The position numbers and the translations under genes are program-made. The notes beneath the pieces were generated by a model. That model was not told where the DNA came from. It was given only the letters and a program-made list of their open reading frames with translations, and searched no databases. Positions 12,601 to 23,085 of a stretch of 64,000 bases of DNA are shown one piece after another; position 1 is the first letter of the stretch, and each line of letters starts with the position of its first letter. This DNA is from Ptychodera flava. Taxonomy: Eukaryota > Hemichordata > Enteropneusta > Ptychoderidae. The stretch lies in NCBI RefSeq assembly GCF_041260155.1, contig NC_091931.1, forward strand, positions 23,767,654 to 23,831,653, in the 5' to 3' direction.

Positions 12601-12939
12601 GTTACTTGTTGTAATCTTGAATTGTTGAAATGAATAAAATCTTGGAAAGTAAAACATGATGCTGTGTCACTGTTGTTCCTGTTTTGTTTCACCATCAGAG
12701 AAAAAAAAGATTCTAATAAATTCACACCCCATTGTTCTACCAAAACAGAAAAATTATTGACATTTTTCAGGCAAAACACGCGACGTCTCACCAGTAATAC
12801 TTGTAAGTTCAAAGCAACTCTGCATAACATGTTCGGACGAGAGAGTTGACCATAGAGGGCGTACGTCCTACTGGTACTTGTGTGACAGGCTTGCAACCAC
12901 ATGACATACTCCGGGTGCGCGCGTACTGGTGTACAGAAC
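9604..12939. other. No gene recognised; AT-rich with G/C homopolymer tracts
   Basis: This is part of the roughly 11-kb excess in the left duplicate. It has no supportable coding exon. Between about 11590 and 12500 there are repeated short phrases around poly-G or poly-C tracts (for example TGGGGGGGGG, CCCCCCCCCC) and three copies of a phrase like CACCAGACTGCAT near CTCAAAATTT. These suggest old, diverged tandem or mobile DNA. Confidence 0.45.
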
Positions 12940-13250
12940 GCAGAGGAAATGATTGTGAAGCGGGTCGTAGGTCAGACGGTCATTGCATGGCTAGCTGGAA
13001 AAAACGGGTCAGCCAAAACAACGGCGCTAAGTAAGGGCCAGAACAACTGACGTCCAAGTAGGAAAATAAATTACTGTCGCTTGGATAAGCGCTGGATCGA
13101 ACCTGCGCGATCTTGCGCTGTGTTTGTCTGAAAGAAGTTGAAAGGTCGTTTCTGAATTATATGCATACATTTCTGGATACAGCGCGCATTTTACAGCCGC
13201 AGCCCGAGTAGAGCCTATGTTCTCAAACTCAAGAGAATCCACACATTATA
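12940..13250. repeat. Left copy of segmental duplication, block 2
   Basis: This aligns to about 57965-58280 (shared landmarks GGGTCGTAGGTCAGACGGTC and AAGTAAGGGCCAGAACAACT). It ends in TTATA, the target site of the following insertion. Confidence 0.8.
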
Positions 13251-13865
13251 CCCCCTGGGTGAGACTACCCACAATTCCCCTCGATTTGTGTGCTCAGACA
13301 TCATTTGCTAAAGGCTTCTTCATTCTTATCAGTTTCTGAACAATTTGAAACTTAGAATTTAATTTAAGGATTATTGGTTAAAAGTATGTTCCAAAATTAT
13401 TGATCATGTTTAAAATGCAAGAGTAAATTGAATAAGTATTCGATGTTTGAAGGTGCTAAAAATTGTACAATTGTCAAAGCAAAGTTATCAGCAACTAAGA
13501 TGGTCTCATATACCACCTGTCAGACATGCAAATTTCTTTTGTTACAAACATTTAAAAAAATCAATACCCTTTCTCGCCAACACAGATGCAACTTATTCCC
13601 TTAGTTTTCTTGAAAATATTGCATATGGCTGTCAAAAATCTATGTTGACAAAATCACAAAATTGCTATCTCCTCTGCGGAAAAGGGGTTGATCTTCTCAT
13701 TATTCACAGTGAGAAATTAGAGAACTATGATTATCAAAACTATGGTCGCAGAATTTTGAAATATGGACCGAGCTATTCTGTGTACAGAAGAAATTTGCTT
13801 CAATTCAGTGAGTGATCTCCGTGTGTACGGATCATGGAGAATTGTGGGTAGCCTCACTTACTGTG
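13251..13865. mobile_element. 615-bp inverted-repeat DNA element with TTATA target duplication
   Basis: It starts CCCCCTGGGTGAGACTACCC and ends with the complement of CACAGTAAGTGAGGCTACCC; the terminal match runs about 29 bases with a few mismatches. TTATA precedes it (13246-13250) and follows it (13866-13870). The right duplicate has a single TTATA there with no insertion (about 58278-58282). It contains one 122-codon open frame (13447-13815) with no recognisable domain. It is probably non-autonomous; the superfamily is not assigned. Confidence 0.8.
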
Positions 13866-14795
13866 TTATATGACCTCACTTGCACTTATGAACTCTATGC
13901 AAATTTCTTCCTTGACCTCCACCCTGTTCTCGGCGTCATATCTCATGAATATTAATATCAAGGCAAACCATGCAAAACAGTCCCTCGTGCCTTCGGACTC
14001 ACAGTTATGCCTGCGGCATCCCCCATCCCGTGTGTACGAGAGGCTATACCAATAATAGAAAAGAAAAGGCACAAGGGACTTTCGACAGTTACATTTCAAA
14101 GTCACTGACTCATTGATTAGTCACAGAAAACCGGCACTGGACAACTCTGTCTGATAGCAAAATAGTTTTTTAAACTGACGGTGTATCTGTTTATAGTAAA
14201 AACTTCGGCTTAGAGTTAGGAGCTGAAGCTAAAACTGTCTCACACACAGAGTTGATGCACCGAACTGAAACCCGGTGTACGTTATAAACTTGCCAAAACT
14301 TTTATTGGCTTTTTTATATTGCCTTTATGTTACGACTGCTGCGCCATCACCCCGAGGAGGCCAAATGCCCCTTTTGCCATGGAGTGTACAGTATCTGCGG
14401 TACACCGGTTTGAATAGAATACTGCCAAACAAAGTGTGAAATGAGAGTTGCACATGCACAACATGTACAGCATGGGCCGTTGACCAAATGGCAATTTGTT
14501 ATCATGGCAGCTGGACATTTACTTTCGTCCTAATTATTATACTCTAGTAAGAAAAGAACTCCTTAACAAAAGCGCGGGCTTTACTATTCATGTAGCTTCA
14601 TTAAAGTGTCCAACTTATACATCTGCCACATACCTATCATGGTATTTCCTCCGGAACGTCTGTCAAAAAGAAATCATGGTGGATATTGTGGACGATTTCA
14701 GGCGGGATGAATTCGACCTGAGTTTGAGAGAACAGGACTTTCACTTTCGAGGCGTATATGCCTTAACAACAGTTCATTATCTACAATATTCAATG
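13866..14795. repeat. Left copy of segmental duplication, block 3
   Basis: This aligns to about 58278-59365. It includes a short shared sub-element bounded by CAGTCCCTCGTGCCTT and AGGCACAAGGGACTTT (about 13977-14092), itself an inverted-repeat remnant older than the duplication. A conserved stretch near 14680-14760 (GGACGATTTCAGGCGGGATG) is open in both copies, but I do not recognise it. Confidence 0.75.
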
Positions 14796-15346
14796 TTATC
14801 ATATACCCATGCCCATATTGCTACATCCTAGTGACGTTCACCGTAAAATATCAGCCGTGATATTTCACGGTAAACGTCGAGATATGCACGATGAACGTCA
14901 TCAGTTTTAGAGTTTTCCCGAACTACATTAGCAGTTTGTTGGTAAACAACGTAAACAACAAAATGGCTGCCGCTCCCCGCCTGCGAAGCGATGTCGACGA
15001 CGATATTGTCGCGAGCTCCGTGCCGTACGACGATCGAAATCAGGATAGATTTAAAGCTGAGCACAGTTTTTGATCGGTTACAATTGTAATAGCATATTGC
15101 ACCTTAAAAAGTTCCTTCTGTATGACGATTTTTGTATCCAAGTGTCTTTCTTCATGGGTTTCATTTAGATATGGACGACTTGCAGCGATGTCGCGCGTGA
15201 TGTTGACAGCTTCGTCGTACACTTTATGAATGAAGCCTGTTCACATAAACATTCTGATATTTATGCGCAAGGCGTAATAAAGTAAAGCCTCAAAATTTAA
15301 GGTTTTTCGTTCTATTAGTAAAATTATGGGCATGGGTATATGATAA
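14796..15346. mobile_element. 551-bp inverted-repeat element
   Basis: The termini are exact reverse complements over about 22 bases (TTATCATATACCCATGCCCA at the left, complement at 15325-15346). It is absent from the right duplicate, where flanking sequence is continuous near 59365. No domain is recognised inside. It abuts a second palindromic element, so individual target duplications cannot be resolved. Confidence 0.75.
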
Positions 15347-15349
15347 ATC

Positions 15350-15501
15350 GGTTATTACCCAATATCGCCTGTTCCTTGTGTCGTATCAGCATTCGTGTCA
15401 TTTGTGCTGCGTCAGACATTCGACTTCGTCTCGTGTCTGACGCAGCACAAATGACACTCATGCTGATACGACACAGGAACAGGCGATATTGGGTAATAAC
15501 C
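15350..15501. mobile_element. Long hairpin element, ~70-bp arms
   Basis: It begins GGTTATTACCCAATATCGCC and ends with the exact complement. The arms pair over roughly 70 bases with about two mismatches and almost no loop. It is absent from the right duplicate. It may be an independent miniature element, or one nested next to the 14796-15346 insertion. Confidence 0.8.
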
Positions 15502-15719
15502 TCTAATTATTCTTTGCAAATGAATTTCAGTCCGAATGAGAATAAGAGAAAACCTGTTCGTAAATTTTGTCCCGTTTGAAGTCTAAAAAATAAGATCTGT
15601 TGCCAGTAGCGTAGAGATTTTTTTACGGGTAGCCAGCAACATAGAGGAGATCTTAAAGTGTTGATAGGTGTAAGAAATTTATATATTGCCGTACCAATTA
15701 ATCATGTGCATTTCTTGCC
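15502..15719. repeat. Left copy of segmental duplication, block 4
   Basis: This aligns to about 59375-59600 (shared CAGTCCGAAT and TATATTGCC). It ends at the insertion point of the 4.6-kb element. Confidence 0.7.
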
Positions 15720-15722
15720 AGA

Positions 15723-18700
15723 TAGTGGTGCGGCATGGCAAACCCATTGTGCATTTTGTGATAAAAGCACCAAACTTGGCTTAAATGTGTCTTAATATGT
15801 GCTGAACAAATTCAGATACCGAGCCACTGAAAATCTACCGAAGCGTTGCCATGGCAACCATTTTTTCAAAATGGCTGCCAGACAGGTATTTCTCACCTAG
15901 TAAATGTCAACTGCAGAAGTTTTTGGGTAGCTTTAGGTTGGATATTTTCAATAAGCAACTGTGAAAAGAGTTATTTGAAAATTCTTTTTAATTTTCTTCA
16001 CCTCCTGACTTGTTAAACGGGGAAATACAGACAAAAAACACAGTCTTATGCATAAAATGCAGGGTATTAGATCCTATAAAAGGATGACGCTATGTCAGCA
16101 GTCAAGATATGTTAGGCCGTGGGCGCGCTAGAAGGGTCTACTTGCACCCTTAGAATAAAAAACCTGTCTTTGTAGAAGCCATGGGATCCCTAGAATACGA
16201 AATAGAATTTTGACAGAAAAAATATAGGGATGCAATAACTGTTATGGTCGACTTTTGAACGGTACTGCAAAATAACCATTTTGCTCCCCACGTGCATTTT
16301 TCTTGTAGTACTTGTAAGTCATCTGCTAAAGTTTTTTTAATATTACCTGACTTGTCGGATACCATTAGAATGGAAATTTATTCCTCTTTAAAATGACATA
16401 TGTAGTATGCAATATCTTCGATAGCTTTTTATGAAATGGGACAAAAACTTACCCAATACCCCAAAAAATCTGAAATTCTACCACTTTTTTACCTTGGCAT
16501 AACACAAAAGGCAATGCTTTGTATGACATCTGTTTATTCGCTACAGGGACATGTAAATTATGAAATAGACTTTTGATAGGAAAAATATTGGAATGCTATA
16601 GGTCTACCGGTCATACTTTGAAGGGTACCGCAAAATTACAGTATTGCCAACTCGCATGCATTTTCGTTAAACCTGTCTTCTTGTAAGTCATCTGCTGAGC
16701 TTATTTTTTGACATAACCTAGCTTGTGGGCTAACATTGGTAACGGATTTATTCTTCTTTTAGATGACATATTTTAATATGCAATATTTTCCATAGCTTTT
16801 ATAAAATATGACAAACTTACCCTATACCCAAAACTTTATATTGCAAATCACTGTCACTGCTTATCTCAAATTCTACCAATTTTTACCTAAACATATTAAA
16901 AGGGCAATTCTCTGTGTGCAATCTGTTTTATTTGCTAAGGAGACATATGAAAATATGAAAGAGACTTTTAACAGAAAAAATATTGGAAAAGGAAACTGTA
17001 AAGTCAAAGTATTGCGAATCGCACCTTGTTAAACGTCAAATTTTACCATTTTTTAACCTAGACATATAATAAAGGGTAATGCCTTGTATGAAGTCTGTTT
17101 TGTTTGCTATAAGGACCTGTCACAAATACGAAATAGACTTTTGGGCAATGCCTTGTGTGAAATTTGTTTTATTTGCTAGAAGGCCATGTCACAAATATGA
17201 AATAGACTTTTAACTGAAAAAATATTGGGACGCAACAGCTGTCACAGTCATGTGTTGAAGGGTACCGCAAAATCACGATTTTGAGCTGAGACCAACGAAA
17301 ATTTTTATTAACCATGTCTTTGTTTAAGTCATATGCCGAGCCTAACTTATACATAGCCTGGTTGTGGGGTATCATTAGCAAAGCGATTTATTTTCTTTAA
17401 GGTGAACTTTTGTAATATACAAATATCCTTTACAGTTTTCATGAAATAGGACCAAGACTTACCTAATACCCCAAAGGACTACATTTCAAATTACGGCTTA
17501 TCTAACGTTTTACCATTTGCTTTTGCTCCCACAATACAGAAGGCAATATAATGCTTATATGAAATCCGTTTTGATTGTAACAGACGTATGTCAAAATATG
17601 AAGTGAACTTAATATAATTTAGTCGCCACTGGGATCATATTTAGGGGTACACAGATACGGCAAATTTCCTGAAACATATAAATTTTTATCAAACACGTCT
17701 TTATGAAAGAATTCAGCCAAAATCATAGTCACGGATGATCTCAAAATATTATCAGCATCGTATATTAAATTATTTTGTTTCAGGTTTGTTTTGTAAACTG
17801 TATCAATGAGCACAGCTAATTCAACAGTTGAGCTGATCCAATAATCGTTTCTAAACATTATACATTACATCAAAATTACCTGGGCGTTCCTGAAGAAAAA
17901 CTTGTATAGATATATCAGAAAGCTGGACTTTCTTCATAAACAAAATATTATGGAATAGATATACCTGATATTTAGCTGCTCTAATTATCGTTTCCAAACT
18001 TCATAAATTAGCACAAGTGTCTAAAGATATGTCATATAGCTTGGCTTTCTTCAATAACAAAAATAGGGATATGTCCAATATTTAGCTGCTCTAATGATAA
18101 TTTCTAAACTTCATAAATAAGCAGAAATTTAGCTAGCCATTCTTAGGTACTTTATTCCTGGATATATCCGATATTTGGTCGATTTCATTATCGTTTCTAA
18201 ACTTTATAAATTGGCTCAAGTTTAGCTGGCATTCTTCAGTAAAATATTTTCAGGATATATCCCATATTGAACCGATCTAATTATCGTTTCTAATCTTTAC
18301 GAATTAAATCAAATGATGTTCAATAGTTTAAAAGCATGTATCTGATACTTGATCGACCTCATTATTGCTTATACACTCAGTATACTTTATAAAGTAGTTC
18401 AGATTTAGCTGGGCTGACATGTTCAAAACGTTCAAAATTTGGTAATAGCTTTTCTGTAATTGTATGTCACTGAATGTGCAAATGATTTATTGTGAATACA
18501 AAACTGCGTAAATTCTCTGAGATTTATGTTTCAATCTGGACTACAGTGTCACTGTTTGTATAGGAAGGTTCCCATTTGATCAGATAATTGGCCAGCCAAC
18601 ACTACCTTGCTTAGGTCTTGGGTGTATGTGTCAAGTGGATAACAAGAAAATGATTGGCAAATATTTAGGATTGTCGTTTAAACTTCTTGTCTTAGCCTAT

Positions 18701-20365
18701 GTAAACACCATGGAAAGGAATAAAATACTGGCAAGCTGACTAGCTATGCAAAAGCAAGCAGAGATCCGGGGAGAAAGCAAGCAGAGATCCGGGGAGTGCC
18801 AAGCCCGGACGTGACGGACAAAAGTGCAGGATTGTGTTTTAGCTTTACTTTCCCTACCTTCCATGTTGTTAAAACAAAAGAAAGTGGAGTAATACAATCT
18901 AATTTATGGTACCATGTTTTTGCATTTCAACAACAAGTTATGTACGACCAAGAAATTAGTACCAAAATATACGATGTTCAAAATATTATAGGCATGAATC
19001 CATATATTTATTTATGCAATAGACCATCGACATTGAAATAACTCTAAAAACCAATATCTAAATCATGAAATAGATATCAAATTACAGAAGATAAGTTTCA
19101 TGTGAAATGAATTATGAAAAGTTATGTATAAAATATAGTACATATAGCCGAAAAATAATATAAAAAATAGATCGTGTTCTCCACGTGGTCAAATTTTAAA
19201 CGGCTGCACTTATGTACTAATTGTAGTTACATGATAAATCTCTAACATTGACAATTATGGGATTATATAAGAGATTTCCCCCAAATGTTATTGTTTTTAA
19301 CGTTAAAACTAGAAGGGTTGTTATACAGTAAATATTATTGTACTTTTTGTATGTAGGCCTACGCGTGAATGTAGATGAACAAGAGTGAGAGATAGGGTTA
19401 AATTCCCCGCACAATTTCCATGTCAGGCCTTGTGATTTAACACCCTGCAAAACTTGTCAATGGCTGACTTATAACAATTAGAAAAGATAATTAGTCTATG
19501 TCAAAATATTGCACATATTCAACATTTCTACTCAAGAACACTCAATCCATTGGAAGAACATGGAACATGGAACTGGCTGTTTTTACACTCGGACGCATCA
19601 TACCCTCCCCACCACAGCCATGGGCCAATCTAGGCCTATTTGCAAAACCTGGTGAGTGTCGCCGCACGCACCAGCTACAACTCTAAAAATGCTTAAAACT
19701 GGTGCACCAACGATTAAAAATAAGAATAAAATAAATAAACTCTTAACATACCTTCTGATAGTCTAACTACACAGAACAGCTGACAGCTGATCATCGTATA
19801 AAACATTCAATTTGACAATTTTGAATCTTCCACTTTTGCCTTGTTTCAACCATATTGTCAATAATTTTATTAAGAGAACCCGTTTTTCTAGTAAAATGAA
19901 ATTATAAAACAATAAAAATGCAAATAGTAATCTTAATATGCATTTATGATGGTAATACATCCACTATTCACCACAGAATCATCTGTAGAGCAGCAACTAT
20001 GGGATTGATTGTCATCATATTTGAAAATGGCCGCCACACCAGAACGAGGCTCTACCTGTAAGGGATCGGTATTCAAATTGATTTTTAAACAATAAATATG
20101 CAAAGGTAATCTTAAAAGGCATTTATGATGGAAATACGTCCTCTATTCACCACAGAATCATCTGTAGAGCAGCAACTATGGGATTTTATAGTGACTGATG
20201 GTCGCCATATTTAAAAATGGCCGCCACACCAGAACGAGGCTCAACCTGTGGTGGCTCGGTATCCAAATTGATTTATATTATGATAATCTACATTCGTACC
20301 AAATTTCATGCTTTTATCACAAAATGCACAATTGTTATGAAAATTTTGGTTATGCCGCACCACTA
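15723..20365. mobile_element. 4.6-kb non-coding inverted-repeat element with AGA target duplication
   Basis: The left end TAGTGGTGCGGCATGGC and the reverse complement of the right end TAGTGGTGCGGCATAAC match. Similarity continues imperfectly for about 60 bases, through TTGTGCATTTTGTGATAAAAGCA. AGA flanks both sides (15720-15722, 20366-20368), and the right duplicate has an unoccupied site near 59598 (TTGCCGGACACTC, one base different). The interior has no recognised gene. About 16100-17500 holds several diverged copies of a phrase resembling TACGAAATAGACTTTTGACAG...GGTACCGCAAAAT. It is probably a large non-autonomous element; superfamily not assigned. Confidence 0.75.
19906..20275. repeat. 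Two ~185-bp tandem units inside the 4.6-kb element
   Basis: Units at 19906-20085 and 20086-20275 share AACAATAAATATGCAAA, CACCACAGAATCATCTGTAG and TGGCCGCCACACCAGAACGA in the same order. Confidence 0.9.
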
Positions 20366-21512
20366 AGACACTCAACCGGCCCCTCTAGGCAGGAAATCAG
20401 TCGTCGACAATGACATTGGGTCTCAAACACCCTACAGGCTGTGTTGATAAGTTAAACATCGACCGTTTAGACTTGACTTTGCAGTAGTTTATTTCAGAAC
20501 ACAGTTATAAATTTGTGTTTTTATACTACGATTCTTTTTCCGGTCACACGCCCTCTGGCGGCAATTAGTGATAGATCTTGCTCTGAATGGCAACATGTGT
20601 ACTCGTCACGGTACAAATACGGGAGCTTAGAGAAATAGTATAATTGCACACATCAAATTCACCAAACCTTGACTTCTCATAATAAACAGTAATTGTACAT
20701 TTATTTTATTTTCCTGATGTTATACAGAATATGGTTGTTAGAACCGTTTACATGTAGTAAACCTTTATTAGTACGTATCGAGAATAAATCTATGATGTGA
20801 ACAACAAACAGAGAGGGGAATAAAAGCATAAATGCAAACACAAAGTTTGAGGGCGGTCTACAGTACACCTTCAATAATATCGAACACAGTGTACTTTACC
20901 ACTATACCAACGGTATTAGCAATCGTGGTTATCAAAAGTAGTATTAATGTCGGAAGCATTTAGATAACATGTACAAGATTGACCCCTTGTTAAAGTGTCG
21001 CAAGAATAAACGTAGAGCGTTCAGTATCACAAAGGGCAAAATCAGTGTTGGAGGCACACCTGTCGCCAGCTCGATAAAGGTACCGTTACAGACGTTTGAT
21101 GTTTTCGAAAATCAGAACATACCACGGAAAATGTAATCAACGACCACCGCATAGTGCAAAAACACGCAGCATAAAAACAGGGTTCCTTTTCGTGCACGTA
21201 AAAGATTAATCGTACTGCTGCAGATACTAACTATATGAATTCTGATTACGCTTGCACAGGGCCCTCCATGTAGAGACCAATTAGAGCCCAATGCCCTAAC
21301 TTGAATAACATCCGCAAGCAATCTGACTGATGACGATATTCAAATCACCACACGCCCTCAACGGCTAAGTATAAGCGTACTGAAGTCAAAGTCATTGGAG
21401 CGAGAGTTTCGTTATAGGAGGAGCTACTTTGACTCTAACGTCTGGTGTAGAAGATGTTAACGCTCCTGGTAGCCGCTCGGTCAATGTAAATTCTTAATCG
21501 AGTCCTTGACCG

Positions 21513-21556
21513 TTAAAATCCTACCACTGCAGCCAAAACCATGATCGCCACCAAAA
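21513..21556 (-). CDS. Copy A exon 5: hydrophobic C-terminus
   Basis: It follows the acceptor TTTTTTCTCGTCTGCAG, completes a split valine codon and reads LVAIMVLAAVVGF then stop. A second possible acceptor 45 bases upstream (TTTTTTCAG before 21601) would add 15 residues in frame. The internal site is preferred because it is kept in all three paralogues. Confidence 0.65.
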
Positions 21557-21834
21557 CTGCAGACGAGAAAAAATATAACATCAATGATATCAGTGATACG
21601 ACTGAAAAAATGGGTCCTCAGAATTCTAGAAACGCAATGAGCCTTATTTTCTTCAAGCCCTTGCACCAAAAACTTTGCAGCGAAGATTTTCATTCTAAAT
21701 GCTTCTCATATTTTCAATCAGTGGTATATATGTGCCGTAACATTGTTGCCTTATTTGTGCAGTGTACATTCGTTTATTTATACATCCATGAATTCATTAA
21801 TTCTTTAATGTATTTATTAATGCATTTATGCACT

Positions 21835-21838
<4 letters not shown>

Positions 21839-21906
<68 letters not shown>
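21839..21906. repeat. (CT)n microsatellite
   Basis: Uninterrupted CT dinucleotides in intron 4 of copy A. The same repeat sits at the equivalent place in copy C (60990-61066). Confidence 0.98.
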
Positions 21907-21908
<2 letters not shown>

Positions 21909-22049
21909 GTAAACTCTTCATTTTTGCCCTGTTCTTGTAACTGGTTTCTCTCTCTCTCTCTTTCTGGTCTGAAATCACACGTTACTAGTCATTTCTTCTC
22001 AGAAGCAAAAAGATCACTCTTTAGTCTTCGTGACGGTCACAGTATCTGT

Positions 22050-22086
22050 ACGCGGGCACCGTCCCTCCACGGGACTGTGACGCGGG
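22050..22086. mobile_element. 23-bp palindromic micro-insertion with 7-bp target duplication
   Basis: The insert is 22057-22079, with arms CACCGTCCC and GGGACTGTG around TCCAC. ACGCGGG stands immediately before (22050-22056) and after (22080-22086). The equivalent place in copy C reads GCGTGCGGGTTT with no insert. Confidence 0.75.
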
Positions 22087-22204
22087 TTTAAAAACCTGAT
22101 CGCTTTCGTCGATTTTCTTTCTCCTCAAATATAAAACAAGGATTATTTTTTTCTTGTAGAATCGGCAAAGATATACCCATGAAACTTTTTTCAATAATCC
22201 CTAC

Positions 22205-22474
22205 CTGAAAGTTTATCAGATACGTTGATTGTGGCGCCTGCGCCAACGCCGTGATCTTCATGCGACTCGGATGACGAATGTTCGTGTGACTCGGATGACG
22301 AATGGTCGTACTCGTGTGACTCGGACGACGAATGTTCGTGTGACTCGGACGACGAATGTTCATGTGACTCGGACGAAGAATGGTCTGGTTCACCGGCGAT
22401 GATGTCATCAGTGCTGCTGAAATCAACTTTTGTTGTTGAGGCCCTTGGCAGATCCGCGTGTTCAGTGCACGTTC
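22205..22474 (-). CDS. Copy A exon 4: SSSESHE-repeat linker
   Basis: A 270-base exon, acceptor CACCACAG and donor GTAGGG, entering with two bases of a split codon and leaving with one. It encodes TCTEHADLPRAS, then VDFSSTDDIIAGEPD, then five units of the type HSSSESHE (one with YD inserted), then GVGAGATINVSDKLS. The Ser/Glu/His repeats are likely extracellular, flexible and possibly metal-binding. GAGA followed by about ten polar residues and the hydrophobic exon 5 resembles a GPI attachment signal. A second frame is also open across the repeat but does not fit the splice phase. Confidence 0.7.
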
Positions 22475-22713
22475 CTGTGGTGAAAAACGATAGATCGTAT
22501 ATTGTTTTGAACAAATCTTATGGAAAAGGTTTCCTGACAGGTAGCTCCTCAAAATGTTAAGGACTATGTGTAATTAGTCATGCATTACTAGTTATATTTT
22601 CATACAAAAGAAATTAAACTACATGGTACGACATTTTGATTTGTGTCGTTGCAGTCACTGCACAGGCATGCCACTTATTGTTCACGACAGAAAAGATTGG
22701 TCGACGTGGCAGT

Positions 22714-22715
<2 letters not shown>

Positions 22716-22777
<62 letters not shown>
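22716..22777. repeat. (CT)n microsatellite
   Basis: CT dinucleotide run upstream of exon 4 of copy A, shared in position with 61885-61936 in copy C. Confidence 0.98.
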
Positions 22778-22780
<3 letters not shown>

Positions 22781-23085
22781 ATTGATAGAAAAGGGCGAAC
22801 TATATCGTCATTTAGCGTTGCCGTGAAGATCACATCGCGGGTACCGGCTGGCGCTCTCGCTCTCCTATTCGTTACTGCTGCTTTACTGTTTTGATGGTGT
22901 CGTAATACGTACAACCGTTCAAACTAAGATGCGTTCGGGTCATAATAAAGTCGAGAACGAAACCACAAACGGAAGAGACGTAATCGGCAACGCTAACATA
23001 TTTGCAAATGAAGTTGCGCGCAACTTATATCTTGAACGTTCCCCGGTGAAGATTCAAGCCATTGACAAATTATCAATCTGGTACA

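Larger units (their letters stand above)
20366..23085. repeat. Left copy of segmental duplication, block 5 (3' half of DOMON copy A)
   Basis: This aligns closely to about 59597-62222, including exons 4 and 5 of the DOMON gene, two CT repeats and the 3' flank (shared CATTGGAGCGAGAGTTTCGT). Homology ends near 23085 within what is intron 3 in copy C, so the breakpoint separates A's 3' exons from any upstream exons. Confidence 0.85.

Noticed and set aside
13050-13200. B-box-like GCAGGTTCGATCC on the minus strand
   Set aside because: No A box at the right distance and no cloverleaf; the right duplicate has changed the box itself. Not a tRNA gene.
15723-20365. CACTA-type transposon
   Set aside because: The right end reads CACTA, but the left end reads TAGTG, the reverse of the CACTA family's arrangement, and no transposase is present.
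22088-22552. 154-codon minus-strand frame with repeats of RPSHTNI, also open in the right duplicate (61263-61721)
   Set aside because: It is the second frame of the SSSESHE repeat exon. Splice borders and phases support the SSSESHE frame, and the frame runs through both splice sites.
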